Of a DNA stretch of 64,000 nt, positions 25,643 to 34,926 are shown one piece after another; position 1 is the first letter of the stretch; the number at the start of each line of letters is the position of its first letter. The position numbers were made by a program, and so were the translations under genes. The notes below the pieces were generated by a model. The model ran no database searches, was not told the DNA's origin, and saw only the letters and a list, made by a program, of their open reading frames with translations. This DNA is from Caballeronia hypogeia (GTDB lineage Bacteria > Pseudomonadota > Gammaproteobacteria > Burkholderiales > Burkholderiaceae): assembly GCF_001544875.2 (NCBI RefSeq), contig NZ_FCOA02000009.1:167646-231645 (forward strand), read 5' to 3'.

Positions 25643-25864
25643 GAGCGATGGAAGTTCGTTGAAAGGACGCGAAAGCGTGCTGAATATCGGTGAAATCACA
25701 TCGTACGGGATTACCGATGAACTGAACAAAATCCAGACGATTCGCCTCTCTTGCTCTTCAGAGCCCGGATCGGCTCGCCGTAATCAGCAGGAAGAGCGCT
25801 GCATCCCACCGACGGCAACGATGGCGCCGAATGTCCCACGACGGACTCTGAGAGTACTTAAAAC

Positions 25865-27550
25865 ATGAACCTGAAAAATATCACGATCAAGAACCGGTTG
25901 ATCGCTGGATTCGGCATTCTCGCTGTGCTGGTCGTGCTCGTGGCCGGCATGTCGCTGCGTGCGTTGTCCGCCGCGACGGACGGTTTCGCGCATTACGTGA
26001 ACGGCATCAACGCGCGCGCCGATGTGGCGAACCAGATTCGCACCGCCGTCGACCGGCGCGCCATCGCGGCGCGCAATCTGGTACTGGTCACGAAACCCGC
26101 CGACCTGGAAATAGAAAAAGCCGAAGTAACGCGCGCACATCAGGACGTGCAGACGCGCCTCAAGCAGCTTCAGGAGATGATCGCCGTCGCGACCGACACG
26201 AGCGAGAAGGCCAGGAGCCTGGTCGCCGAGATGGCGCGCGTGGAAGCGCTGTACGGGCCGGTCGCGACCGATATCGTCGAGACGGCGCTCGCGGGCCGGC
26301 ACGAGGAAGCCGTCGCCAAGCTCGACGACCGGTGCCGTCCGCTGCTCGCGCGCCTGGTCCAGGCAACAGACGACTACGCGACCTACACGGCCACGCGTCG
26401 CGAGGAAATCGTGCGCGCCGACGCGGCCAGCTATCAGACGCAGCGCGACGTGCTGATCGCCCTGTGCACGGTGGCGGCGCTGTTCGCGATCGGCGCGGGC
26501 GTGACCGTCACGCGCTCCATCACGACGCCGATCAGCGAAGCGGTCGGCATCGCGCAGACGGTGGCGCGCGGCGATCTGACGAGCCGCATCGAAGCCCGGA
26601 CGAAGGACGAAACCGGCGACCTGCTGCGCGCGCTCGCGGCCATGAACGCGCGCCTCACCGAAACCGTCGGCCGCGTGCGCGAGAGCAGCGGAGCGGTGGG
26701 CGGCGCGGCCAGGGAGCTCGCGACCGGCAATACCGATCTGAGCCAGCGCACCGAGGAACAGGCCGCGTCGCTTCAGGAGACGGCGGCGAGCATGGAGGAG
26801 CTCACGTCGACGGTGCGTCAGAACGCCGAGAACGCGCAGCAGGCGAGCACGCTGGCGTCGAACGCGTCGGAGATCGCGAGAAAGGGCAGCGATGTCGTTG
26901 GCCGCGTGGTGGATACGATGAACGGCATCAGCGACAGCTCGGGCAAGATCGCGGAGATCACCGGGATCATCGAGGGCATCGCGTTTCAGACCAATATCCT
27001 CGCGTTGAACGCGGCCGTGGAAGCGGCGCGCGCAGGCGAGCAAGGCCGCGGCTTCGCGGTCGTCGCGAGCGAAGTGCGCAGTCTCGCGCAGCGTTCGTCG
27101 ACGGCGGCGAAAGAGATCAAGGAGCTGATCGCGGATTCCACGACCAAGGTGCGCGACGGCTCGATGCTCGCGGACGAAGCCGGCACGACGATGGCCGAAG
27201 TCACGCAGGCGGTCGCGCGCGTGACGGACATCATGCAGGACATCGCGGCGGCGTCGGCGGAGCAGGGGCGCGGCATCGAGCAGGTGAATCAGGCAATCAC
27301 GCAGATGGACGAAGTCACGCAGCAGAACGCGGCGCTCGTGGAGGAAGCGGCGGCGGCTGCGGCCTCGCTGGAGGACCAGGGGCGCAGGCTCAATGAGGCA
27401 GTGGCGTTCTTCAAGGTGGAAGGCGCGGTTCCGGCGTTCACGCCGGCCGCCGCCCAGGCGGTGCGCAAACCGCAGGCGAGGCCCGCGCCGCGTGTTGCGC
27501 AAGCGGCGCTCGCCAAACCCGGGAGCTCAGACGGCTGGAGCACCTTCTGA
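25865..27550 (+). CDS. Methyl-accepting chemotaxis protein, Tar-type
   Basis: 561-aa receptor. TM1 is residues 13-31, a four-helix periplasmic sensor domain runs to about 190, and TM2 is around 195-215 ([20 protein letters not shown]). HAMP starts [22 protein letters not shown]. The signalling tip reads [20 protein letters not shown], then [14 protein letters not shown]. Classic methylation helices are visible ([19 protein letters not shown]). The C-terminus ends DGWSTF, close to the NWETF pentapeptide that tethers CheR and CheB, so this is a high-abundance-type receptor with its own docking site. Ligand unknown. Confidence 0.93.
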   Translation: MNLKNITIKNRLIAGFGILAVLVVLVAGMSLRALSAATDGFAHYVNGINARADVANQIRTAVDRRAIAARNLVLVTKPADLEIEKAEVTRAHQDVQTRLKQLQEMIAVATDTSEKARSLVAEMARVEALYGPVATDIVETALAGRHEEAVAKLDDRCRPLLARLVQATDDYATYTATRREEIVRADAASYQTQRDVLIALCTVAALFAIGAGVTVTRSITTPISEAVGIAQTVARGDLTSRIEARTKDETGDLLRALAAMNARLTETVGRVRESSGAVGGAARELATGNTDLSQRTEEQAASLQETAASMEELTSTVRQNAENAQQASTLASNASEIARKGSDVVGRVVDTMNGISDSSGKIAEITGIIEGIAFQTNILALNAAVEAARAGEQGRGFAVVASEVRSLAQRSSTAAKEIKELIADSTTKVRDGSMLADEAGTTMAEVTQAVARVTDIMQDIAAASAEQGRGIEQVNQAITQMDEVTQQNAALVEEAAAAAASLEDQGRRLNEAVAFFKVEGAVPAFTPAAAQAVRKPQARPAPRVAQAALAKPGSSDGWSTF

Positions 27551-27573
27551 CGTTCGCGCGTCACGCGAAGCGA

Positions 27574-27590
27574 GGCGGCGCGAAGCCGCC
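27574..27590. terminator. Weak hairpin between convergent genes
   Basis: GGCGGC-GCGAA-GCCGCC, a 6-bp perfect stem without a clear T-tract, between the MCP gene and the convergent PRC-barrel gene. Confidence 0.3.
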
Positions 27591-27608
27591 CCCGGTCATG
27601 CAGACGGA

Positions 27609-28046
27609 TCAGTGATGCTCGAAGTCGGCGCGCGCCACCGGCGTCGACTTCACCTTGTTGTACTGGAACTCGGGGAGCGCCTTGATAGCCTGCTTGGTCG
27701 CGCCCGCGAGCACGAACTTGCCGTCCTTCGCATCGAGTTGCTCGATCGGAATCGCGACATCGTGATGCGACACGCCGAGGAACTGGTTCGCCGCGATGAT
27801 CGCGAACGAGACCGACTTGTCCGGCGCGACGATGATGTCATGGATCACGCCGACCTTCTGTCCCTGCTCGTTCACGACGGACTTGTTGAGGATGGATTTC
27901 TTGACGCTCCAGCCGTCGATGATGGCCGTCGACACCTCAACGGAGACACCGAGGGGCTGCGCGCCCGCCACTTGCGCGAACGATGCCGTGGAAGTCAGGC
28001 CGAGTGCCGACGATGCAACGAGCAGTGCCACGAGTCTGGATTTCAT
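27609..28046 (-). CDS. Exported PRC-barrel domain protein
   Basis: 145 aa with a signal peptide (MKSRLVALLVASSALGLTSTASFA|QV) and a PRC-barrel-like domain: SILNKSVVNEQGQKVGVIHDI, VAPDKSVSFAIIAANQFLGV, and the DVAIPIEQLD strand. PRC barrels are small beta folds used for protein or ligand docking; periplasmic versions are common in this group and their role is unclear. An AT-richer leader of about 170 bp precedes it. Confidence 0.8.
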   Translation of the reverse strand: MKSRLVALLVASSALGLTSTASFAQVAGAQPLGVSVEVSTAIIDGWSVKKSILNKSVVNEQGQKVGVIHDIIVAPDKSVSFAIIAANQFLGVSHHDVAIPIEQLDAKDGKFVLAGATKQAIKALPEFQYNKVKSTPVARADFEHH

Positions 28047-28213
28047 TGTTTCGATCCCTCAAAGGATTGGCAAACCGGTTCAATGGAATGCGCGTTTCAA
28101 GCTTTCTGCGCGGAGGAAGTTTGAACGGTTCTCGTGGTTTTTGCAGAAACGGTGTAAGGAGGCATGGCCGCACCGCATTAGTGCGAACGGTCGACGTTTT
28201 TGCGGCGTGATGT

Positions 28214-28429
28214 TCAGTGCGGCAGGCGTGTCAGCGCATCGCCCTTGTGCACGGCGCGCTTGCCGCTCTTGTCGCTTTCGACCTCGAAATGCGGATCGTC
28301 GCGCGACGCATTCACCCGATGACCATCGAGCTTCATGCGCGCGGTGATGACGCGCACGATGTGGCCGGTCGTCTCGCCCTGCGGCGTGTTCCAGCGGACG
28401 TGATCGTGGAGCTTGAGGGACTTGCTCAT
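28214..28429 (-). CDS. DUF2945 / hypervirulence-associated-protein-type small protein
   Basis: 71-aa cytoplasmic protein with the compact beta fold of the DUF2945 (Tudor-like) family: LHDHVRWNTPQGETTGHIVRV, then a variable middle and DPHFEVESDKSGKRAVHKGDAL. The family often appears next to other small stress-type genes; its molecular role is not established. It starts at ATG 28429, with GGGAG 9 nt upstream; 43 extra open codons before it overlap the next gene and are not coding-like. Confidence 0.8.
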   Translation of the reverse strand: MSKSLKLHDHVRWNTPQGETTGHIVRVITARMKLDGHRVNASRDDPHFEVESDKSGKRAVHKGDALTRLPH

Positions 28430-28484
28430 GGCGTTGCGCTCCCAGAGGACGATTGGCCTGCGAGCGGCGCAACGGGCGTGCCCG

Positions 28485-28907
28485 TCACAGCAGACGCTCG
28501 AGCGTTGCGTCGTCGGACTGGCCGTGGAAGTAGCGGCGCAGTGCTTCGTAGAAGACATCCGGATCGTCGGCAGTGTGCGCGAACAGGGTCATCGACGAAT
28601 GAAATTTCATGTCGTCCGGATAGCCGAAAATCTGCTCGACGCCACGGCCCTGCACGCCGTTGACGACCCGCGTCAGTTCGACGAGCCGCGCGCCCAGCAC
28701 CGGGTGCGCGAGATAGGCGCGCGCTTCCTCGCGCGAGGAGATCGCGTAATGCTGCGCCATCGCGCTGTGCCCGAGTCCGGCGATCTGCGGGAACACGAAC
28801 CACATCCAGTGCGTGCGTTTGTGGCCGGCGGCAAGCTCGGCGCGCACGTCGTCGATGATGTTCTCCTGCGCGTCGACGAAACGCTGCAGGTCGAAAGGAT
28901 CGCTCAT
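28485..28907 (-). CDS. DUF1810 family protein
   Basis: 140 aa, cytoplasmic. It reads as a full DUF1810 member: DPFDLQRFVDAQENIIDDVRAEL (in part), HWMWFVFPQIAGLGHSAMAQ, AISSREEARAYLAHPVLGARL, FGYPDDMKFHSSMTLF and a C-terminal ATLERL. The family has no established activity. It sits 10 bp after the stop of the aldo/keto reductase gene on the same strand, so the two are probably co-transcribed. Confidence 0.88.
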   Translation of the reverse strand: MSDPFDLQRFVDAQENIIDDVRAELAAGHKRTHWMWFVFPQIAGLGHSAMAQHYAISSREEARAYLAHPVLGARLVELTRVVNGVQGRGVEQIFGYPDDMKFHSSMTLFAHTADDPDVFYEALRRYFHGQSDDATLERLL

Positions 28908-28917
28908 GATTCGCTCC

Positions 28918-29841
28918 TCAGGCGACGGCGTCGGAGATGCGCTTTCTCATCGCCGCGTCGGGATAGTCGCCGTTGCCGGCGTGCACGTTGTCGATCATGT
29001 ACTCGCGGCGTCCGGTGCCGGGAATCACGCAGGTCACGGCGGGGTTGCCCAGCACGAATTTCAGCAGGAGTTGTGCCCACGAGGCACAGCCGAGTTCTGC
29101 GGCGAACGCGGGCAGTGGCCGGTTTTTCAGGCTCGCGAGCAGCGAGCCGCCGCCGAACGGCTGATTGACGATCACCGCGACGCCGCGTTCGGCCGCGAGC
29201 GGCAGGAGGCGTGTTTCGGCGTCGCGGTCGTTGGCGGCGTAATTGATCTGCACGAAGTCGACGCGCTCGGCGCGCAGCACGGCTTCCACCTGGGGAAACG
29301 CGCCCGACGTGTAATGCGTGACGCCGATATAGCGCACCCGTTTCGCGGCTTTCCACTCGCGCAACGTGGCGAGGTGCGTACGCCAGTCGAGCAGGTTGTG
29401 AATCTGCATCAGGTCGATGCGATCGGTCTGCCACAGGCGCATCGACTGCTCCATCTGCGCGATGCCGGCATCGCGTCCGTCGGTCCAGACCTTGGTGGCG
29501 ATGAACGCCTTGTCGCGCGTCTTCGATTCGGCGAGCAAGGCGCCCGCGACGGCTTCCGACGAACCGTACATCGGCGATGAATCGATCACCGAGCCGCCCG
29601 CGACGAAGAGCGCGCGCAGGACCTCGGCCAGTTCGCGGCGGCGGCTGGCGTCGTCGCCTGCGTCGAAGGTGCGCCAGGTGCCGCAGCCGATCACTGGCAG
29701 CGGTTCGTTCGTCGAGGGGATGGGGCGCGCGTGCATCGGCGGTGTTGGCGGGGAAGCCTGCGCGGCGTGCGCGACGCGATCGGCCTGCGCGGCGAGGGCG
29801 GCGGCTGCGCTGACGCGGAGGAAGTCGCGGCGGGTGGTCAT
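28918..29841 (-). CDS. Tat-exported aldo/keto reductase
   Basis: 307-aa NADPH-type aldo/keto reductase fold behind a twin-arginine signal (TRRDFLRVSAAAALAAQ). The catalytic tetrad is present: Asp and Tyr in VIDSSPMYGSSE, Lys in FIATKVW, His in DLMQIHNLLDW. The N-terminal RRDFLR with a hydrophobic run and AHAAQA suggests export of the folded, cofactor-loaded protein. This is unusual for an NADPH enzyme because the periplasm lacks NADPH, but it is seen in several proteobacterial AKRs. The substrate is unknown. The DUF1810 gene follows. Confidence 0.87.
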   Translation of the reverse strand: MTTRRDFLRVSAAAALAAQADRVAHAAQASPPTPPMHARPIPSTNEPLPVIGCGTWRTFDAGDDASRRRELAEVLRALFVAGGSVIDSSPMYGSSEAVAGALLAESKTRDKAFIATKVWTDGRDAGIAQMEQSMRLWQTDRIDLMQIHNLLDWRTHLATLREWKAAKRVRYIGVTHYTSGAFPQVEAVLRAERVDFVQINYAANDRDAETRLLPLAAERGVAVIVNQPFGGGSLLASLKNRPLPAFAAELGCASWAQLLLKFVLGNPAVTCVIPGTGRREYMIDNVHAGNGDYPDAAMRKRISDAVA

Positions 29842-30079
29842 GGATGGCGCACCCGGGCTGCGCGATTCAGCGTTTCATGCGTCATCTCGTGAACTCCTTC
29901 GAGTGGCCGTCGGTTCGATTCTTTCGCTTTCGGATGCGCGGAATCGCGCAAAGTTCGTTGCCGTTTCAAAACTGGCCCGCCTACCTTGAAGGTACGCTTT
30001 TTTGCTTCTCCGGTTCCCAGGCGAGCTAGCATCCGGGACTTGGTCACCTGGTCAGCGAATCTCCCCGGCAACACCCGTC

Positions 30080-31318
30080 ATGTCCATTTCAAGCCAAACC
30101 TCGCACGCCGCTCCGCTCGATCTCATCCGCGCCCTCCGCCGCGCCGGACGCGCCGCGCAGGCGCGCGCCCTCGGCGCGCAACTCGCCGCGTCGGAGAATC
30201 CCGGATGCCATCCCGGCCAGCTCGGCGTCGACCTGAGCTATCTCGCCCTGTACAGCGAAGCCGAACGATTCCTCATGCTCGGGCTTGCGGATGCCTCCCT
30301 GTCTCTGGCGAATCGTTATTCGCTGACCGACGAGTTGTGCGGCGTGCGAGCCATCCTCGGCAAATATTCGGAGGCGCACGAGGGCTACCGGACGATCCGC
30401 GGCCGCGCCTATGCCGAAGCCTTCCGGCATCTGATTCTCGGTGATCATCCGCTGTGGCGCAGTCTCTTGCCGGACAAGCTTCTGGACATGGACGAGCCGG
30501 TTTCGGGCAAGCGCATTCTCATTCTCGGCGAAGGCGGTTTCGGCGATTTCGTGATGTTTTCGCGCTATGTCGAGGCGCTTTTGCGGGAAGGCGCGCGCGA
30601 GGTCGTACTCGAGCACGTGCCGGGATGGGAAGGCGTCTTTCGACAGTGCGAGCGAGTGTCGCTGTTTCTGCCGACGGAGGAGCGGCGCGACCTCGAAGCC
30701 GCGCGCAGCGATCGCGCGACCTTTGGCTTCAGCCTGTACGCGCGCTATCAGCGTTCACCGGACTTTCCGTTCCAGGATGCTTCGGCGCGAATCGCCATCG
30801 ATCCGGGCAAGGTCTTGTCCGATGCGGCCCGCGCGCTGCTGCACGAGGCGCCGGCGGGGCTGAAGGTCGGTCTGATCTGGAGAAGCGCGAGCGGCGTGCG
30901 CCACGCGCCGTATCGTTCGATGCCGCTAAACGCGCTTCAGCCCATCTTGAGCAACGGCAAATGCCGCTTCCATTCCCTCCAAGTGGGCGCGCTGAGCGAT
31001 GAAGAACGGTCGCTCCTGAATCAATACGAAGTGACCGATCTCGCGCCGCATCTCGCCGATTTCGGCGACACCGCGCGCGTGCTCGAAGCGCTCGATCTGC
31101 TCGTCACCATCGATACGGGCGCGGCGCATCTCGCGGGCGCGCTGAATCGCCCGGCGTGGGTGCTTCTGCCGCAGGCGTGCGACCCGCGCTGGCTCGACTG
31201 CCAGCGCTGCACGCCATGGTATCCGTCGATGCGGCTCTATCGGCAGAGCGAACTGGGCGAATGGGCGCCGCCGCTCGCCGATCTCGCCGCCGACCTGTCC
31301 TCCCTCAGTGCTTCTTGA
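30080..31318 (+). CDS. TPR-like / glycosyltransferase-9-like protein
   Basis: 412 aa. The N-terminal 130 residues are helical and TPR-like (LIRALRRAGRAAQARALGAQL, YLALYSEAERFLMLGLADASL in part). The C-terminal part resembles ADP-heptose:LPS heptosyltransferases: ILILGEGGFGDFVMFSRYVEAL starts the first Rossmann half (about 145), and DLLVTIDTGAAHLAGALNRP with WVLLP is the sugar-nucleotide site. Such fusions are common as uncharacterised glycosyltransferases. ATG 30080 is chosen because the preceding 26 open codons lack features. The end overlaps the convergent chloride-channel gene by 14 bp. Confidence 0.75.
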   Translation: MSISSQTSHAAPLDLIRALRRAGRAAQARALGAQLAASENPGCHPGQLGVDLSYLALYSEAERFLMLGLADASLSLANRYSLTDELCGVRAILGKYSEAHEGYRTIRGRAYAEAFRHLILGDHPLWRSLLPDKLLDMDEPVSGKRILILGEGGFGDFVMFSRYVEALLREGAREVVLEHVPGWEGVFRQCERVSLFLPTEERRDLEAARSDRATFGFSLYARYQRSPDFPFQDASARIAIDPGKVLSDAARALLHEAPAGLKVGLIWRSASGVRHAPYRSMPLNALQPILSNGKCRFHSLQVGALSDEERSLLNQYEVTDLAPHLADFGDTARVLEALDLLVTIDTGAAHLAGALNRPAWVLLPQACDPRWLDCQRCTPWYPSMRLYRQSELGEWAPPLADLAADLSSLSAS

Positions 31319-33089
31319 GCACCGGCGTCGTGCGCCGGAATCCCCTGAAGCGTTCGCGCTGATGTTCTTCATCGAAATGCGCGCGCGCCGGCTTGACCAG
31401 ATCGCTGCGCGAAACGATGCCGACGAGTCGGAGCGTGTCCTTGTCCGCCACCACCGGCAGACGCTCCAGTTCGCGGACCGCGAGACGCGTCGCGGCGAGG
31501 CGGCACGGCTCGCCCGGCAGCGCGAACGCCGGCGCGGCGTCGGAGAGCTTGCGCAGGGCATCGCCGATGCTCACGCCCGCCTCCTGCATCGACGAGGCCC
31601 CGATCAGACTGCCGAGCGAAGCGCGGTCCAGCATGCCGACGAGCATGCCGTCGCGCACCACCGGATACGCACGATGCACCTGCTGCGGGCCGAAGTGGCG
31701 CGCGAGGACATCGGAGAGCGGCGTCGTGGCGTCGATGGTCAGCACGTCGCGCGTCATGACTTCATCGACATGATGGCGCTCCAGCGGGTCCACGCCGTAC
31801 TCGCGATAGATGTGATAGCCGCGCCGCGCGATCTTCTCCGTCATGATCGAGCGCTTCATCACGACGGTCGCGAAACCGTGCGCGACGAGCGTCGCGGTGA
31901 GCAGCGGCAGCAGCGCGTTGGCGTCATGCGTCAGACCGAACGCGAAGACGATCGCCGTGAGCGGTGCGCCGAGCGTCGCGCCGAGCGTCGCGGCCATGCA
32001 CACGAGCGGCCAGAGCGCGGCGTCGTGGCCCGGCAGGATCGCGCCGAGCGCGGTGCCGAGTCCGGCGCCGAGCATGAGCAGCGGGGCGAGCACGCCGCCC
32101 GAGGTGCCTGAGGCGAGCGCCACGACCCAGATGATCGCCTTCACGGCGAGAATCGACAGCGCCACCTGAACCGCGATGTGCTGATGCAGCAGGTCGCCGA
32201 TCACGTCATAGCCGACGCCGAGCGCGCGCGGCTCGATATACCCGCCGATGCCGACGAACACCGCGCCGATCGCGGGCCACCACATCCAGTGCACCGGCAG
32301 CTTGTGGAACAGGTCTTCGAGCTTGTACAGCGCCGCCGACAACCCCGACGCCAGCGCGCCCGACAGCAGCCCGGCCACGAGGCACGACAGCAGCGAAATC
32401 ATGTGCGGCGCCTCCGTCTGGAGCGGAAACAGCGCCTCCGTGCCGAACACCGACGCGCGCGCGAAGCCCGCGACCGCGCACGCGAGCGCCACCGGCAGGA
32501 AGCTGCGCGGACGCCATTCGAACAGCAGCAGCTCCACCGCGAGCAGCACCGCCGCGACCGGCGTGCCGAACACGGCGGTCATGCCCGCCGCCGCGCCCGC
32601 GACGAGCAGCGTCTTGCGCTCGGCCGCGGTCACGTCGATGCACTGCGCGATCAGCGAGCCGAGCGCGCCGCCGGTCATGATGATCGGGCCTTCCGCGCCG
32701 AACGGGCCGCCCGAGCCGATCACGATGCCCGAGGACAGCGGCTTCAGGATCGCCACTTTCGGCGACATGCGGCTCTTGCCGAAGAGAATCGCCTCGATGG
32801 CCTCCGGAATGCCGTGGCCGCGAATCTTGTCCGAGCCGAAGCGCGCCATCATCCCGACGATCAGTCCGCCGATCACCGGGATCGCGATGACCCAGGCCCC
32901 GAGCGTGTTCAACGCCGGCGAATGATCCTCGATGGAGAACGTGCCGAAAAAGAAGATGTTCGTGAACAGATGAATGAGCGCCAGGAGCACGACGGCCGCG
33001 AGCGTGGCGATTGCGCCGATGATCGCGGCGAGTCCGCAGATCTTCAGCAGCCGGTCATTGACCGAAAAGTCGCGTTTGTGATGGTCCAT
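31305..33089 (-). CDS. ClC-type chloride channel/transporter with two CBS domains
   Basis: 594-aa membrane protein. The ClC pore motifs are GHGIPEAIEAIL (GSGIP variant), GGPFGAEGPI with the gating Glu, and GTSGGVLAPLL in place of GxFxP. About 430 residues of membrane region are followed by two cytoplasmic CBS domains (MTRDVLTIDATTPLSDVL and RLAVRELERLPVVADKDTL...GIVSRSDLVKP). The gating Glu is the mark of H+/Cl- exchange in bacterial ClCs. It is the last gene of a three-gene unit with a MarR regulator (18 bp upstream) and an HPP/CBS protein. Confidence 0.92.
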   Translation of the reverse strand: MDHHKRDFSVNDRLLKICGLAAIIGAIATLAAVVLLALIHLFTNIFFFGTFSIEDHSPALNTLGAWVIAIPVIGGLIVGMMARFGSDKIRGHGIPEAIEAILFGKSRMSPKVAILKPLSSGIVIGSGGPFGAEGPIIMTGGALGSLIAQCIDVTAAERKTLLVAGAAAGMTAVFGTPVAAVLLAVELLLFEWRPRSFLPVALACAVAGFARASVFGTEALFPLQTEAPHMISLLSCLVAGLLSGALASGLSAALYKLEDLFHKLPVHWMWWPAIGAVFVGIGGYIEPRALGVGYDVIGDLLHQHIAVQVALSILAVKAIIWVVALASGTSGGVLAPLLMLGAGLGTALGAILPGHDAALWPLVCMAATLGATLGAPLTAIVFAFGLTHDANALLPLLTATLVAHGFATVVMKRSIMTEKIARRGYHIYREYGVDPLERHHVDEVMTRDVLTIDATTPLSDVLARHFGPQQVHRAYPVVRDGMLVGMLDRASLGSLIGASSMQEAGVSIGDALRKLSDAAPAFALPGEPCRLAATRLAVRELERLPVVADKDTLRLVGIVSRSDLVKPARAHFDEEHQRERFRGFRRTTPVLKKH

Positions 33090-33107
33090 GTGAGTGCTCC
33101 GGGAGAA

Positions 33108-33518
33108 TCAGAGGTCGATCTGGGGCACGCGAAACGCGCCTTCGAGCGATTTGAGTTCCGCGCGATGCAGCGCGGCGAGACGCGCGAGCACCTGCTCGCC
33201 GCGCGCTTCGAGAAAAACCTGCACCTGGCGACGGTCCTCGGCGCTTTGCGCGCGTCGAACGAGTCCGGCGGCCTCGCAGCGCGTGACCAGCGCCACGACG
33301 CCGTGATGGTGCGACTGCATGCGCTCCGCGAGCTCGCCGACGGTCGCCCAGTTGCGGCGCGGATAGCCCTTGATATGCAGCAGAAGAAGATATTGCAGCG
33401 GCGTGATGCCTTCGTCCTGCGCGGCGCGCTCGGAGAAGCGCTCGAAGCGCCGCATCTGATAGCGGAATTCGGACAATTGTTCGAAGTCCGGTTTGTCGAG
33501 AGTGCGCGAGTGGTTCAT
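33108..33518 (-). CDS. MarR-family transcriptional regulator
   Basis: 136 aa with a winged helix-turn-helix: GITPLQYLLLLHIKGYP, NWATVGELAERMQSHHHGVVALVTRCEAAGLV (recognition helix, quoted in part), and the wing RRAQSAEDRRQVQVFLEARG. It lies between the HPP/CBS gene (29 bp upstream) and the ClC gene (18 bp downstream), so it probably controls this operon, likely through the palindrome at 34797-34808 upstream of the first gene. The ligand is unknown; many MarR proteins answer to phenolic acids or oxidants. Confidence 0.88.
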   Translation of the reverse strand: MNHSRTLDKPDFEQLSEFRYQMRRFERFSERAAQDEGITPLQYLLLLHIKGYPRRNWATVGELAERMQSHHHGVVALVTRCEAAGLVRRAQSAEDRRQVQVFLEARGEQVLARLAALHRAELKSLEGAFRVPQIDL

Positions 33519-33546
33519 CGGTAATTCGCTCGATACGCTGCGCGGA

Positions 33547-34704
33547 TCAGGCAGTCTTCTGCTCGCCCGCGAATGATTGCCGGTAGAGGCCGGAAATCAG
33601 GTCGGTCTCGGTGATCATGCCGGCGAGCTGATCGTGCGCGCCGATCACCGGAATGTGGTGGTGCCCGAAGTGCGCGAACATCGGCACCAGTTCCGCGATG
33701 GCCGTATTCGTCCGCACCGTGCACACGTCGGTCGTCATCAGTTCGGCGACGCGCGCCGGCGCGGTCGACGGGCCGCGCATCAGGCGTTCGATGCCGCGCC
33801 GCGCGCCGTGCAGCACGCCCGCGCGATGGCCGGCCGCCGGAAGGTCGGCGCGCGTGATGATGCCGCACACGCGGCGCGTGCCGTCGATCACCGGCAGCGC
33901 CTTCACGCGATGCCGGTCGATCAGCGCGAGCGCCGCCTGCGCGCTCGTGTCCGGCGTCACGGAGACGACCGCGCGCGACATGATGTCCGCGCAGGTGAAC
34001 TCGGTGAAGCGGCGCGCGTAGGCCTGCAACTGAGTTTCGCGCAGCAGCGCTTCGAGGTCGTCCGGATCGACGTCGAGCATTTCGCTGCGGCGCGCGAGCA
34101 CGGCTTCGAGATCGGCGCGCGTAAAAGATGACGCGTCGGGCGTCGTCGTCGCGGGCTTCGGCGCGGCGTGGCCGTGCGGATAGCGGTGGCCGGTCAGCGT
34201 GTGGAATACGATCGCCGACGACAGCAGCGCCGCCGACTGGATCGCCACCGGCGCGATCACGAAGCCGTAGCCCAGCGCGTGGATCGACGGCCCGCCCAGC
34301 ACCGCCGTCAGCGCGACCGCGCCCGAAGGCGGATGCACGCAACGCAGCGCGAACATCGCGCAGATCGCCAGACACGCGGCGAGCGCGGCGGCGTCGATCG
34401 GATCGTGCACGAACAGCGCGCAGGTCACGCCCACCGTCGCCGACACGACGTTGCCGCCGATGATCGACCACGGCTGCGCGAGCGGACTGGCGGGCACGCC
34501 GAAGAGCAGCACGGCGGAGGCGCCCATCGGCGCGATCAGATAAGGAATCGCGGCCGCATCGCCGACCAGCAGATGCGCGATGCCGCCCGTCAGCGCAATG
34601 CCGATCAGCGCGCCCAGTCCCGCGCGCAGGCGCTCGGTCCAGCGCAGGGTGACGGGAGCGGGGAGAAAGCCATGCAACCAGCGAAGCAATGCGATGCGCG
34701 ACAC
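33547..34704 (-). CDS. HPP-family membrane protein with CBS domains
   Basis: 385 aa. The first 170 residues form about five membrane helices with the HPP signature (LRCVHPPSGAVALTAVLG) and LIAPMGASAVLLFGVPASPLAQPWS. Two CBS domains occupy the C-terminal half (CADIMSRAVVSVTPDTSAQAA and ELMTTDVCTVRTNTAIAELV, each in part). HPP membrane domains have been linked to nitrite transport in plant plastids and cyanobacteria; the bacterial CBS-bearing form is not characterised. It heads the operon with the MarR and ClC genes, so a shared anion-homeostasis role is a fair inference. Confidence 0.88.
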   Translation of the reverse strand: MSRIALLRWLHGFLPAPVTLRWTERLRAGLGALIGIALTGGIAHLLVGDAAAIPYLIAPMGASAVLLFGVPASPLAQPWSIIGGNVVSATVGVTCALFVHDPIDAAALAACLAICAMFALRCVHPPSGAVALTAVLGGPSIHALGYGFVIAPVAIQSAALLSSAIVFHTLTGHRYPHGHAAPKPATTTPDASSFTRADLEAVLARRSEMLDVDPDDLEALLRETQLQAYARRFTEFTCADIMSRAVVSVTPDTSAQAALALIDRHRVKALPVIDGTRRVCGIITRADLPAAGHRAGVLHGARRGIERLMRGPSTAPARVAELMTTDVCTVRTNTAIAELVPMFAHFGHHHIPVIGAHDQLAGMITETDLISGLYRQSFAGEQKTA

Positions 34705-34796
34705 TTTTCAGCGTTCCGATAGAGGTCAGTGGAAATACACACTGGCCGGCCGGGTGGTGGGCTTGAAAGCAAGCGTGCGTCGTCAATCTCAAAATT

Positions 34797-34808
34797 ATAT
34801 CGCGATAT
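34797..34808. promoter_or_regulatory. Palindrome, candidate MarR operator
   Basis: Perfect 12-bp palindrome ATATCGCGATAT, 93 bp upstream of the HPP/CBS start, inside a local AT-rich patch. A related TGTCGCGTATC follows at 34819-34829. It fits the size and symmetry of MarR operators and stands upstream of the operon that encodes the MarR protein. Confidence 0.55.
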
Positions 34809-34926
34809 GATACAAATTGTCGCGTATCTTGATATTTTGCATATGAACGCGCGTGCGCATCGGCATCGCCGGGTGCGGTAGGATGACTTTTCGCTCGCGC
34901 GGCGCGAGCCTCTTCGGGCCATTCAC

